From the NCBI GenBank assembly GCA_028710885.1, contig JAQTTG010000010.1, forward strand, positions 1 to 51,993: DNA of 51,993 nt. Reading direction: 5' to 3'. This document shows, one piece after another, positions 38,007 through 46,622 of this stretch. Below the pieces are notes generated by a model that saw only the letters and a program-made list of their open reading frames with translations, ran no database searches and was not told the DNA's origin. Each line of letters starts with the position of its first letter. Position 1 is the stretch's first letter. Source of the stretch: Sulfuricurvum sp. Lineage in GTDB: Bacteria; Campylobacterota; Campylobacteria; Campylobacterales; Sulfurimonadaceae. A program made the translations under genes and the position numbers.

Positions 38007-39110
38007 TTATCTTTTTTCCCGTTCCAAACGATCAGCTTCTTTTGCGCATTCCTTCCAAGACTGACATTTGTCGCAATCAGGCTTTTCATCAATATCAATT
38101 CCAAACACGTGCCCATGCGGACAGCCAGATGAAGATGTCTTTTTCTCTTGTGCCTTTTCTTTTGTACTTTTCGCTCCGGCTTTCTCTGCCTCTTTCTTTT
38201 TTCTGACAGCGGCCAGCTTTTCCTCTAATTCTCTTTCTTCCCTTTCTTCATCCGTTTCAACCTGTTCCTTCTTCTCCTCTACAGGCTTACTCTTTTCCTC
38301 AACTTTCTTTACTTCTTTATCATACTTTTTGGTTCTCTCAGAAGCAATCCCTTCTGGGACATCATTATCATCATAAGGAACACCCCAAGTTTCCTCATAA
38401 GCTGAAGCATAAGTCGGCCACGCAATAATCTCATCAAGAACATGAGCAGCTTCAAGTATCGAATCCGGCACTTCAGTCTGACGTTCTTCAAAATGGATCC
38501 CAATATATTTTGTTAACTCATTCTTGCCTTGCTTGTCAAAACCAATTGACCTACCTTCCAGTGTAGGATCCATGAAATTAACATAATTCTCAGGCTGCTG
38601 CCCCGGAGATGTTGAAGATCTTCTTGCAATAACATCAAGATATTGCTGAAACAAATATGATGATGCATTCCAGACCTGAACACCACTATTAGGGTTTTTT
38701 CTATCATAAACATTATACAAAACCCTCGGCCAACCCGCTACCTTAAATGGCTTTATTTCTTCCTCTGACATCATTGCTGCAACTCTTCTGCGATACTCCT
38801 GACAAGCTGGGCATTTTCCTCTTGCTCCCTTGAATGTCTTTTCCATGCAGATTATATCCTCCCCAGTTTGGCTCAATTTCGGATGAATATAAATCACCAA
38901 CTTATGAGCAACTTCTCCTGGGCCAATCGGATCATTCTCACCTGCTATATAAGGGATAATGTCAATCAAATTAGCATCCATAGGTGTTTTGTAATACTTC
39001 AAAGAAACATTTGAAACAAAAAGACTTCCCGTCCTACGGTAAAAAGTCTGCTCTTTCTGCTGTCGTTTCTGAAGGTTCTCCTGCATTTGCCTCTTGCTTG
39101 GTACTGCCAT
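38007..39110 (-). CDS. gp32-like single-stranded DNA-binding protein
   Basis: A 367-residue protein from ATG 39110 (AAGGAGG upstream). It begins MAVPSKRQMQENLQKRQQ, has a central domain with KCPACQEYRRRVAAMMS, FKVAGWPRVLYNVYDRKN and YVNFMDPTLEGRSIGFDK. A long, highly charged Lys/Glu tail (residues about 250-320) ends in CPHGHVFGIDIDEKPDCDKC, a zinc-like site. Size, acidic tail and position beside recA suggest a T4 gp32-type ssDNA-binding protein; the fold call is inference. Confidence 0.65.
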   Translation of the reverse strand: MAVPSKRQMQENLQKRQQKEQTFYRRTGSLFVSNVSLKYYKTPMDANLIDIIPYIAGENDPIGPGEVAHKLVIYIHPKLSQTGEDIICMEKTFKGARGKCPACQEYRRRVAAMMSEEEIKPFKVAGWPRVLYNVYDRKNPNSGVQVWNASSYLFQQYLDVIARRSSTSPGQQPENYVNFMDPTLEGRSIGFDKQGKNELTKYIGIHFEERQTEVPDSILEAAHVLDEIIAWPTYASAYEETWGVPYDDNDVPEGIASERTKKYDKEVKKVEEKSKPVEEKKEQVETDEEREERELEEKLAAVRKKKEAEKAGAKSTKEKAQEKKTSSSGCPHGHVFGIDIDEKPDCDKCQSWKECAKEADRLEREKR

Positions 39111-39264
39111 TTTTTGTTTCCTCCTTTGATTTCTTGTTATGCTGTTTTTTTGCTTCAAAATAACTACGAAAAACCCCATACATCCAAACCCGTATTGCAA
39201 TGTATCCAATTATTAACCCTGAGACTATCAAAACCACATAGTCAAAAAGTGAATATCCACTCAT
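39034..39264 (-). CDS. Single-pass membrane protein overlapping the ssDNA-binding gene
   Basis: A 76-residue protein with one transmembrane helix (YVVLIVSGLIIGYIAIRVW) and a polar tail rich in Lys, Glu and Thr. It starts after GGAG and has ATGA overlap with the preceding gene. Its last 77 bases lie inside the 5' end of the ssDNA-binding protein gene in another frame, so its tail codons are also under constraint there. Function unknown. Confidence 0.55.
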   Translation of the reverse strand: MSGYSLFDYVVLIVSGLIIGYIAIRVWMYGVFRSYFEAKKQHNKKSKEETKNGSTKQEANAGEPSETTAERADFLP

Positions 39265-39767
39265 CTCCCCATCTCCTTTCTTTTCATTGCTTTTCTTGCC
39301 ATTCTATCTAATTCCTCTGATTCCTCCTGTTTGTGCTGAATAGCCTTTTCTCGCCTCTCTTTGTATCCATCCGGCATATTGAAAGCCTTGTCTTGATTTT
39401 CAGATAATCTGTCCAATGATTTTTTCTTGTGCTCCATAGCCCATTTGATAGCATCAAGCTCATTAACTCTGGCTTCGGTATCAATCAATTCCAGAGACAC
39501 TTTCTCATATTCGGCATCAGAACGGACAGCCGAATCAACCCTTGTATCCGTTGGAGCTTTGTCATTAACAGTTAATTCAACACGATATTTATTGTATAAT
39601 GTGGCTTTCAAAACTTTCTTCTTCAACCAGATTATATCCTTCAATCTCAATTCTTTTGCATACCGAACCGCCCAGTTGGCATACAGAGAAGCTTGTTTAA
39701 TCCATTCCCCATCAAGATCATTCTCATTTATCTCTACATCGCCCTTGTAATCAAATCCCTCTGGCAT
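39261..39767 (-). CDS. Possible recombination mediator (UvsY-like) or helical accessory protein
   Basis: A 168-residue helical, charged protein with LYANWAVRYAKELRLKDI, DAEYEKVSLELIDTEARVNE and AIKWAMEHKKKSLDRLSENQ. Its place directly before the ssDNA-binding protein and recA, plus its size and helical nature, suggest a UvsY-like mediator that loads RecA, but there is no diagnostic motif. GGAGGGAATTTT precedes the ATG, with a TATAAT element 25 bases upstream. Confidence 0.55.
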   Translation of the reverse strand: MPEGFDYKGDVEINENDLDGEWIKQASLYANWAVRYAKELRLKDIIWLKKKVLKATLYNKYRVELTVNDKAPTDTRVDSAVRSDAEYEKVSLELIDTEARVNELDAIKWAMEHKKKSLDRLSENQDKAFNMPDGYKERREKAIQHKQEESEELDRMARKAMKRKEMGR

Positions 39768-39792
39768 AAAATTCCCTCCTTTCCTTGCCTAT

Positions 39793-39798
39793 ATTATA
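39793..39798 (-). promoter_or_regulatory. Possible -10 element (TTATAATATA) before gene 39261-39767
   Basis: In the 64-base gap behind the clamp-loader gene the minus strand reads CCTTATAATATAGGC, ending 25 bases before the start. It may drive the mediator-ssDNA-binding-protein unit, which ends at the terminator near 37980. No TTGACA-like hexamer is seen. Confidence 0.55.
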
Positions 39799-39831
39799 AG
39801 GATTTTAGGCTGTTTCTCTATATATATTTTT

Positions 39832-40749
39832 CTAAACATCAGTTGTTTGACTCATATAAGCAGCATAAGATAATCCGGCCTTTCCTACCCAAACAAAAGA
39901 ATCCTTAAAATTCTGGATGATAAATGCAGCTCTATCATTTCGTTTGCTATTCAATAAAACTTGATTCATGTATCCCAATACAGCCATCCGAATCCTCTCA
40001 GGATCATCCTTCAATTCTTTCAATATACCAGCAACAGTTTCCCAAGAATTTTTATTATTCAAAAGAGCCTGACACAATTCCTTAACCTCCCGGTGAACTG
40101 CTGCATTGATAAGAGAAATCGCATCTTCATCATTTTTTACATCTCTGACTGTATCTAATGCAACAATAATCTCCCGTGGAATGCCCTCACAACATTCCAT
40201 GATGGTTTGCTTAACTTCTGGCGTGATGGTTATCTTCTCTTCATGGCAAATCCAGCGGATCAAAAAATTCTGTTCTTTTGTATTTAAAACTTTCACCTCA
40301 TAACATTTTGACCGGCTCTTGATTGTTGTGGGAACTTTCTGTAATTCAGTAGTGCAAAGAACAAAATAACAATGAGATGGTGGAGCTTCCAGCGTTTTCA
40401 ATAATGAATCAAAAGCATTCCCGGTTAAACGATGGCATTCATCAATTATATATATCTTGTATTTGCTTCCCATCGGTGAATATTGAGCAGCTTCTTTAAT
40501 CTGCCGGGCATTGTCAACTCCAGTATTATCCGCCGCATCAATCTCATTGATATCAATTTCTGCAATTTCTAATTTGGCAGCAATCAATCTTGCAATAGTT
40601 GTTTTCCCGCAACCTCTTGGCCCATAAAATAGAAAGGTTCTCGTTCTACCGATTGCCGACAACAAAGATTCCTTCAAAGCATTATTCCCAATCAACTCAT
40701 CAAAAGTCTTTGGCCTATATTTCAAATGCAACTCTTCCCGATCCGCCAT
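39832..40749 (-). CDS. Clamp loader ATPase (DnaX-like)
   Basis: A 305-residue AAA+ protein. It begins with LHLKYRPKTFDELIGN, then the Walker A FYGPRGCGKTTIARLI, the Walker B YIIDECHRLTGNAFDSLLK, sensor 1 YFVLCTTELQKVP, and TTIKSRSKCYEV with the SRC-type arginine finger. The ring-loading core of DnaX gamma is complete, without the tau C-terminal domains. It would load the phage sliding clamp for the phage DnaE. Its start follows the DnaE stop directly. Confidence 0.9.
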   Translation of the reverse strand: MADREELHLKYRPKTFDELIGNNALKESLLSAIGRTRTFLFYGPRGCGKTTIARLIAAKLEIAEIDINEIDAADNTGVDNARQIKEAAQYSPMGSKYKIYIIDECHRLTGNAFDSLLKTLEAPPSHCYFVLCTTELQKVPTTIKSRSKCYEVKVLNTKEQNFLIRWICHEEKITITPEVKQTIMECCEGIPREIIVALDTVRDVKNDEDAISLINAAVHREVKELCQALLNNKNSWETVAGILKELKDDPERIRMAVLGYMNQVLLNSKRNDRAAFIIQNFKDSFVWVGKAGLSYAAYMSQTTDV

Positions 40750-43700
40750 TACTTCAATCCTCCCAATAAATTTATTTTCTCAACAAAATTCTTGATTCCT
40801 TCTTCAAATAAAGCCTTATTTGTTGGATTTCTTAATACCGCTGATGGATGAAGGCACCAACAAATCCAGATCCCTCTTTTTTCATCCCATTCTGTTTTCC
40901 CTGATAATTTTGTAATTCCGCCTTCTTCTCCCTTGAAATATTTTAGGGGAGTATTGCCCAAAGCAAGGCAAAACTTTGCGTCCAATCTTTTTATCTCTTC
41001 ATCAATCCATTTTGAACAGGCAGAAATATGTTCTAAATTCGGTGTTTTTATATTTCCCGGATAACAACGGCAAACATTGCATACATGAAATTGCCGCCTT
41101 GTCAGCTCATACTTCCTTAACTCTTTCCAAAGCAAATCACCTGCCTTACCAATAAATCCTTTCCCTTCTTTATCTTCTTCTCTTCCCGGAGCTTCCCCAA
41201 TAATAGGAATGTTGTATATTCCATATGAAGATAAAACTGGCCGAGTTGCCTCTGCTCTCAAAGCACAAGAATCGCAATAAATCAATTCCGTATTTCTGTA
41301 TCTTCTCTGAAAAAAAAGTCCGGGGATATACCGATCTAATTGCTTCTTTATCCTTTGTTGTGAAACATTGAATGAAAAATATTTTGATAAATCATCTACA
41401 GGGTTTTCTCCAATTGCACCAATCTCAATAAGTAATTTTTCTATTGCAGATGTTTTCTTACTGTTTCCTCCACCCGAAAAGAAAAAACTCAATTTTTCTT
41501 GCTTTGGAACTTTATAGTCCTGACATTCTTGAGCCTTCTTTTCACCAATCCCTTTCACTTCAATAAAAGGAACGTAAATATTCCCTCCCTTAACCGTCCA
41601 CTTGGTAGCATCTGAAACCCCAATTCTTGGCAAAATTATATTCAACCCCAATCTTTTCGCTTCCTCTACCAATTCTTCCTTTTTCCCATCAGATCCATAG
41701 GATAAATTCGCACAAATAAACTCAGCAGGATAGAATAATTTACAAAAAGCGCACCAATAAGCAATCATCGCATATTCAACCGAATGTGATTTGTTGAAAG
41801 AATAATTTGCATGTTTCTCTAATGCAGCCCAAAAATCTTCCACTTCATCATTTGTCATTGTTCCTTGTTTTTGACAACCATCCAGAAACATTTGTTTATA
41901 TCTTTCAAATTCATCGATGTTCCTTTTTTTAGCAATTATCTTCCTAATTTTATCGGCAACAGAATATGGCAAATCAGCCACTTTGTAAATCACCTCCATT
42001 ATCTGCTCTTGATAAATAATTATCCCGAAAGTGTCTTTTGTAATTTCTTCATAAATAGGATGCTTCTTTTCCCATTTTCCTCCATGTTTTCTTTTGATAA
42101 ATTCTGCTGTCATTCCACTATCCGCTGGCCCAGGTCTTACAAGAGCAACAACATCACTCATCAAACCAAAATTATCTATACCAACCTCCTTGCATAACTT
42201 AGTTGTCGCCCATGTATTGAATTGGAAAACTCCAACTGTTTGCCCTTTTGTCAATACATCAAACACTTCCTTATTATCCAAGGATATTTTTTCAAAAACC
42301 AAATCTTGGTTATGGTTCTGTTTGACAAGCCTTTTTATTTCATTCAAAACAGATAAAGTATTCAATCCTAAAATATCAAGTTTCATCAAACCCATATATT
42401 CGGCATCATCTTTACTCCAATTGATGACTTCTTGATTTGATCTGGTTGCGATATTGCCCCTTGTTCCTTTAGTCAAGTCCTCAGCCGAAACAATCAATGC
42501 AGCTGCATGTTGACCACAGCCTCTAATTTGGCCTTCAAGACGGGATGCATAATCAACAACTTCTGGATATTTCTCCGAAAACCAATGATGAGATGCTTCT
42601 GAAATAGAATTATCCCCATTTTCATCATCTTGAATAATCTTTGCAAATTCATCCACATCTTTATATGGAACATCAAAAACACGGGCAACATCTCTGATAG
42701 CCATCCGCCCTTTCATTTGCAGAAAAGTAGAAACAGAAGCAATATTATTCTTGCCATACTTCTCTTCAAGATGTTCCCGGATTAAATGCTTTTTTGTATC
42801 CTCAAAATCAATATCAATATCTGGATAATCAATTCGATTTTCGTTGATAAAACGAGAAAATAACAATTTATACCTAATCGGATCAACAGTAGTAATTCCT
42901 AATAGATAGGCAATCAAACTGCCTCCAACGCTGCCCCTCCCTGGGCCAATCATGATATCATTGTTATAACACCAATCAACCAGCTCTTTCACAATCAAAA
43001 AATAACGGATGAATTTCTTCTTCCTAATCAAATCAAACTCTTCTTCAAATCTCTCCAGATATTCCTTGTTTTCGATAAGATCAGATTGAAACAAAGTTTG
43101 ATATCCATCTAAACACAGCGATCTCAAAAATTCTTCTTCCCGTAAAATAACATTTTCTATCAATTGAGTATTAACAGGTGGAAGAAAAATCTCTTTTTTC
43201 TCAATCCGAAAATCCTTGCATTTTTCAGCAACTTCAATTGTATTCCTGATTGCGGAAAGATATTCTGATTTGAGTAATACATTTTGTTTTTTGAAAGCAT
43301 CCTTTATTTCTTGTTCAGACATCAAATACAAAGAGTTTTCTTGAAACCGGAAGCGGCTTTTATCATTCCAAGTTGCTTTTGTTTGAATTGCCAATAAAAC
43401 TTCTTGCAAATCATTATCTCTCTGCTCGATATAATGGCAATCATTTGTAGCAACCAGAGGCCAATAAATGAACTCTTCACTAATCCTTGAACATAATCTA
43501 TTTAGAACTTTCTGATCTTCTAATTCATGTGGCATGACTTCAAGATAAACATCATCAGGCAATTCATTTTTTAAATCCGAAAGAAAAGGTAAATGTTTTT
43601 CATTTAAAAGAACGCTTGCCGGGCAACCCGTCAGAAATACCAAACCTTGACGATGCTCAAGGATAATCTTAAAATCAACCCTTGGTTTGTAGTAAAAACC

Positions 43701-44024
43701 TTCAAGATTTGCAATAGTCAACATTCTACAAAGATTTTCAAACCCTTCATTATTCTTAATCAATACCGTTATATGATAACGATTTTCTTTCTTTTCTTTG
43801 TGGGAAATATCTGGAACAAAATATAATTCGCAACCCAGTATTGGCGTTATCCCTATTTTGTTGGCCTCTCTTTGAAAATCCAAAAGGCCATCAATATTCC
43901 CGTGGTTGGTTAAGGCCAGATAATCCTGACCCATTTCCTTTGCTCTTTTGAGATAATCTTTTGCTTTGCCTACCCCATCAAGCAAACTATATTCATTATG
44001 AACATGTAGATGACAAAACATCAT
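40749..44024 (-). CDS. dnaE: DNA polymerase III alpha subunit fused to a family 4 uracil-DNA glycosylase
   Basis: A 1091-residue protein. The N-terminal PHP domain (CHLHVHNEYSLLDG) is followed by the polymerase core, with IGPGRGSVGGSLIAYLL near residue 360, PDIDIDFED carrying the catalytic aspartates, and a helix-hairpin-helix (VKGIGEKKAQE) near 830. After a short linker, residues about 915-1085 form a family 4 UDG: CDSC, IIGEAPGREEDKEGKGF, VCNVCRCYPG, and HPSAVLRNP, with four cysteines fit for a 4Fe-4S cluster. The usual DnaE C-terminal OB and tau-binding parts are replaced by the UDG. It replicates phage DNA; the UDG may remove uracil during synthesis. Confidence 0.92.
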   Translation of the reverse strand: MMFCHLHVHNEYSLLDGVGKAKDYLKRAKEMGQDYLALTNHGNIDGLLDFQREANKIGITPILGCELYFVPDISHKEKKENRYHITVLIKNNEGFENLCRMLTIANLEGFYYKPRVDFKIILEHRQGLVFLTGCPASVLLNEKHLPFLSDLKNELPDDVYLEVMPHELEDQKVLNRLCSRISEEFIYWPLVATNDCHYIEQRDNDLQEVLLAIQTKATWNDKSRFRFQENSLYLMSEQEIKDAFKKQNVLLKSEYLSAIRNTIEVAEKCKDFRIEKKEIFLPPVNTQLIENVILREEEFLRSLCLDGYQTLFQSDLIENKEYLERFEEEFDLIRKKKFIRYFLIVKELVDWCYNNDIMIGPGRGSVGGSLIAYLLGITTVDPIRYKLLFSRFINENRIDYPDIDIDFEDTKKHLIREHLEEKYGKNNIASVSTFLQMKGRMAIRDVARVFDVPYKDVDEFAKIIQDDENGDNSISEASHHWFSEKYPEVVDYASRLEGQIRGCGQHAAALIVSAEDLTKGTRGNIATRSNQEVINWSKDDAEYMGLMKLDILGLNTLSVLNEIKRLVKQNHNQDLVFEKISLDNKEVFDVLTKGQTVGVFQFNTWATTKLCKEVGIDNFGLMSDVVALVRPGPADSGMTAEFIKRKHGGKWEKKHPIYEEITKDTFGIIIYQEQIMEVIYKVADLPYSVADKIRKIIAKKRNIDEFERYKQMFLDGCQKQGTMTNDEVEDFWAALEKHANYSFNKSHSVEYAMIAYWCAFCKLFYPAEFICANLSYGSDGKKEELVEEAKRLGLNIILPRIGVSDATKWTVKGGNIYVPFIEVKGIGEKKAQECQDYKVPKQEKLSFFFSGGGNSKKTSAIEKLLIEIGAIGENPVDDLSKYFSFNVSQQRIKKQLDRYIPGLFFQRRYRNTELIYCDSCALRAEATRPVLSSYGIYNIPIIGEAPGREEDKEGKGFIGKAGDLLWKELRKYELTRRQFHVCNVCRCYPGNIKTPNLEHISACSKWIDEEIKRLDAKFCLALGNTPLKYFKGEEGGITKLSGKTEWDEKRGIWICWCLHPSAVLRNPTNKALFEEGIKNFVEKINLLGGLK

Positions 44025-44177
44025 TATCCTCTTTTATTGTTTCAATTCGACATTCAAACTCATCATAAAATTCTTTTTCTATTCCATGGTAGTGGAATGA
44101 AAATAATCTATTGGTGCCATACTTTATTAACAATAATTCTCGTGGGGTGTAATGTTTCCGGCCAGATAGATAATCAT
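43996..44177 (-). pseudogene. Fourth M(I/K)IYLA-family small gene, frameshifted
   Basis: ATG 44177, overlapping the clamp stop codon, reads MIIYLAGN and soon ends. With one extra A in GGAAAC the frame continues KHYTPRELLLIKYGTNRLFS, then FHYHGIEKEFYDEFECR, to TAA 43996 (60 residues). The repaired protein matches the three small genes at 45168-45678 (MxIYLA, then xRLFSFxY). It is a decayed copy or a sequence error. The 3' end overlaps the start of the polymerase gene by 29 bases. Confidence 0.6.
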
Positions 44178-45196
44178 TATTCCCCTTTCAATGCGATGAC
44201 ATGACGAAATTCATTGCTTTTGAAAAGAGCCTTATTCTGATCAAAAAACATTGTATGTGTGTGATTGAGAATATCCAGAAAAAACGATGCAACAATAACA
44301 AAAGTAATTGAAAGTCGTGCTTGAATGCGGGATTCACATTCAATCCAACCTAATTTATTCTGTCCTTTACATTTCAGTTTGCCTTTATTGATCTGCACTT
44401 CGATTTCTTGGTTATCTCCGCCTTCTTCCGTCAAGATAGAAGCGGTTTTAACCAAGTTATCTATATTCTCAGGCAATACAATTTCATCCTTGCTTATTCC
44501 CTCCAAAAAAGAAACATAATCAGGAAATTCAGCATCTACTAATCGAGAACAAAATATTGCCCCTTCCTTTGTGAAAAAATAAATCCATGTTTTTTCTTCT
44601 GAAAGAGCAAATTCAGCAACATCAAATTTAATCAATTCCACGGCCGATAAGGCTGGTAATAATACTGAACACCCCAATGAGCTTTTCATTTTATATTCAC
44701 TGATGCGCAAATTATCGGTAGAAGCGATATAATCATCATGTAAATATAAACATGTCAACGCCGGGATACTCATATTGGTAGAAGCGGAAAAAACACATAA
44801 TTTGATAGCCTCTTTAAAATCCTCAGGTAATTTCTTTGCTCGTTTTGGCACCTCATCTAAATTCAAGGATTGCACAAAAGACAAAATTACATCACCAGAA
44901 TTGGCGGCAAGAACAGCTCTTACCTTCAATCCTTCTATACGCAATATTCCATCATTAACTTCAATATTGATATCATCATCTGGAATATTATTTGCAATCT
45001 TAAAAAATTCCTCCGCCGCAACTGAGCAGGTGAAATCTGTCCGCACAGGATATGAAACACATATGCGATCATTGAAAGTTAAAACACGATCCCCTGTAAA
45101 AATAAAGTGTGTTGCTTGTTCTACAATGGCTTTTTGAGCCAACCCGGGTTTGATTGCAGATAAGACATCAACCAATTTTTGCTTCTTTATTTTCAT
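44177..45196 (-). CDS. dnaN: DNA polymerase III beta sliding clamp
   Basis: A 339-residue clamp subunit. It begins MKIKKQKLVDVLSAIKPGLA, then FNDRICVSYPV, EFFKIANNIPDDDINIEV, and GLKVRAVLAANSGDVIL, and in the second part DDYIASTDNLRISEYKMKSS and AEFPDYVSFLEG. The three-domain repeat is present but diverged and slightly shorter than bacterial DnaN (about 366). It would form the dimeric ring that tethers DnaE. It is encoded directly before the polymerase gene, with one tiny gene between. Confidence 0.85.
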   Translation of the reverse strand: MKIKKQKLVDVLSAIKPGLAQKAIVEQATHFIFTGDRVLTFNDRICVSYPVRTDFTCSVAAEEFFKIANNIPDDDINIEVNDGILRIEGLKVRAVLAANSGDVILSFVQSLNLDEVPKRAKKLPEDFKEAIKLCVFSASTNMSIPALTCLYLHDDYIASTDNLRISEYKMKSSLGCSVLLPALSAVELIKFDVAEFALSEEKTWIYFFTKEGAIFCSRLVDAEFPDYVSFLEGISKDEIVLPENIDNLVKTASILTEEGGDNQEIEVQINKGKLKCKGQNKLGWIECESRIQARLSITFVIVASFFLDILNHTHTMFFDQNKALFKSNEFRHVIALKGE

Positions 45197-45359
45197 AAAA
45201 TTCTCCTTTTGTAATCATTTCCCATGTCTTTTTCCTAAAAGGAATCGGGCATTTGTCTGATAAATCATAATTAGATAACAGGATATTTGCCCCATTTATT
45301 GACAATTTCATGCATTGAAACACTGTCCTTGGTTCTGTAGACGCAAGATAGATAATCAT
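45168..45359 (-). CDS. M(I/K)IYLA-family small protein, copy a
   Basis: A 63-residue protein, MIIYLASTEPRTVFQCMKLS, then GANILLSNYDLS and KKTWEMITKGEF. It shares the N-terminal MxIYLA strand and the (N/T)(R/I)L(F/L/I)S(F/Y/N)Y segment with two genes just upstream and a frameshifted copy after the clamp gene. ATGA overlap with the upstream copy and a 29-base overlap with the clamp gene show tight packing. The family may represent a detached N-terminal piece of the DpdA-type protein (speculation). Confidence 0.6.
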   Translation of the reverse strand: MIIYLASTEPRTVFQCMKLSINGANILLSNYDLSDKCPIPFRKKTWEMITKGEFYENKEAKIG

Positions 45360-45523
45360 TCCTTGATTTTTCTGTGAATTAAACCTGTTTCAACATACTC
45401 CTGAACGATATCTGAGTTTTGTTTCTTCAAAAAAAAGTAGGATATAAGCCTTGTAAAAGCTCCAGTCTTTGTCAATGTAACGCCTTGATTATCTTCTAAC
45501 CACGTTGCCAGATAAATTATCAT
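45356..45523 (-). CDS. M(I/K)IYLA-family small protein, copy b
   Basis: A 55-residue protein, MIIYLATWLEDNQGVTLTKT, then GAFTRLISYFFLKKQNSD and a basic end. It follows copy c with a one-base TGATG overlap and leads into copy a by ATGA. GGGAGGG precedes the ATG. Paralogous to its neighbours; no function known. Confidence 0.6.
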   Translation of the reverse strand: MIIYLATWLEDNQGVTLTKTGAFTRLISYFFLKKQNSDIVQEYVETGLIHRKIKE

Positions 45524-45678
45524 CAACCCTCCCTTTCTTGCCGCAATTCTCTAAAACGTTTATCCATATCAACCCTCTTGGTGTCTATATCATAAAATGA
45601 AAACAATCTATTTGCCTTCAATTGATATAGTTTTTTTGCCGTCTTAATAAGATACCCCCCCGCAAGATAAATTTTCAT
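45523..45678 (-). CDS. M(I/K)IYLA-family small protein, copy c
   Basis: A 51-residue protein, MKIYLAGGYLIKTAKKLYQL, then KANRLFSFYDIDTKRVDMDK. It begins inside the stop of the DpdA gene (ATGA), so it is translationally coupled to it. First of three consecutive paralogues, the only stretch where three genes in a row are related in this window. Confidence 0.6.
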   Translation of the reverse strand: MKIYLAGGYLIKTAKKLYQLKANRLFSFYDIDTKRVDMDKRFRELRQEREG

Positions 45679-46622
45679 GGTCTAAACCCAAATCCACTTA
45701 GAGAGGTCCTTTTCCAAGCCCACGGCCATGATGGCAAAGATCTCTCCAGATCCATAAAATAAATGATATTTAATTCATCTCTTTGTTTATAATCATTTGA
45801 GAGGCCTGGTTCAATCACAATCTCCACCATGTCACGCATAGCCAATAATTTGTTAGGAGCATAGATATGAAACTCTTCAATCATCTCCCTAACAGCCGGA
45901 GCATCAGCACTATTAACCCATCTTTCACCATCTTGCAATTTATATGTTTTTCTATTTTCTTCCTTATACTCTGATTTACCAATTTTGAATCCTTTCTCCT
46001 TAAGATATTGCAAGATCATGTTTTGTTCCATAGGTGCAAAAGTATTAAAATGTTTACCCTCCTCTATTTGATCTGGAGATTGATTTGAAACCGTCACTTT
46101 CCATGAAGACTCATCATATACATAAGAGCCATTTACCTTTCTGGGAACAAACACACTTCCAAACCTACCCGTTAACACCCAACTTGTAGAATCCACTGAA
46201 TACCAAGGATAACGAAGCAGTAATTCCAAAGAAGTCATACCAAAACCATGAATTTTACACTTAGGCATTCCATCAATTGTATTACAAATAATTTCAAAAC
46301 ACATATCCAAAAAACTCCTGCGTTGAGCTGTTGTATAACCAGTCGCCATACCACCAAGACAAAAATATGGATATTCAAGACATCTATAAAGATAAGAGAT
46401 ATCATCCTCGATGTGATAAACTGGCAGTGGACTCAACCCTGCATCTTCCATAATTTTTTGATTTTTCCAGCCTGCCTCTGCATCACCAATTACATCCAAA
46501 TTAGCATAAACAGTAATATATTTTTTATTCTCCTTGATAAATTTAATATATTCACCGATATCTATCTCCACTCCTTTGGATTTAGCAGAGAAAGCACCAC
46601 TATCCAGAAATAAGTTTATCAA
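45675..46622 (-). CDS. dpdA: DpdA-like TGT, 7-deazaguanine insertion into DNA
   Basis: A 315-residue TGT-fold protein of the phage DpdA type. It starts with TTG after AAGGAGG, reading INLFLDSGAFSAKSKGVEID, then VYANLDVIGDAEAGWKNQK, FCLGGMATGYT, KIHGFGMTSLELLLRYPWYS, VDSTSWVLTGRFGSVFVPRK. The Asp in DSGAF and the Asp in SVDSTSW occupy places of the two catalytic aspartates of TGT. It would swap guanine in DNA for preQ0 made by the neighbouring enzymes. It lacks the tRNA-binding PUA domain. Substrate (preQ0, or a further product) is inferred. Confidence 0.82.
   Translation of the reverse strand: MINLFLDSGAFSAKSKGVEIDIGEYIKFIKENKKYITVYANLDVIGDAEAGWKNQKIMEDAGLSPLPVYHIEDDISYLYRCLEYPYFCLGGMATGYTTAQRRSFLDMCFEIICNTIDGMPKCKIHGFGMTSLELLLRYPWYSVDSTSWVLTGRFGSVFVPRKVNGSYVYDESSWKVTVSNQSPDQIEEGKHFNTFAPMEQNMILQYLKEKGFKIGKSEYKEENRKTYKLQDGERWVNSADAPAVREMIEEFHIYAPNKLLAMRDMVEIVIEPGLSNDYKQRDELNIIYFMDLERSLPSWPWAWKRTSLSGFGFRP

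Noticed and set aside
38068..38376. Plus-strand frame rich in Ser and Phe
   Set aside because: It is the reverse of the Lys/Glu-rich tail of the ssDNA-binding protein; its composition is explained by that repeat-like coding.
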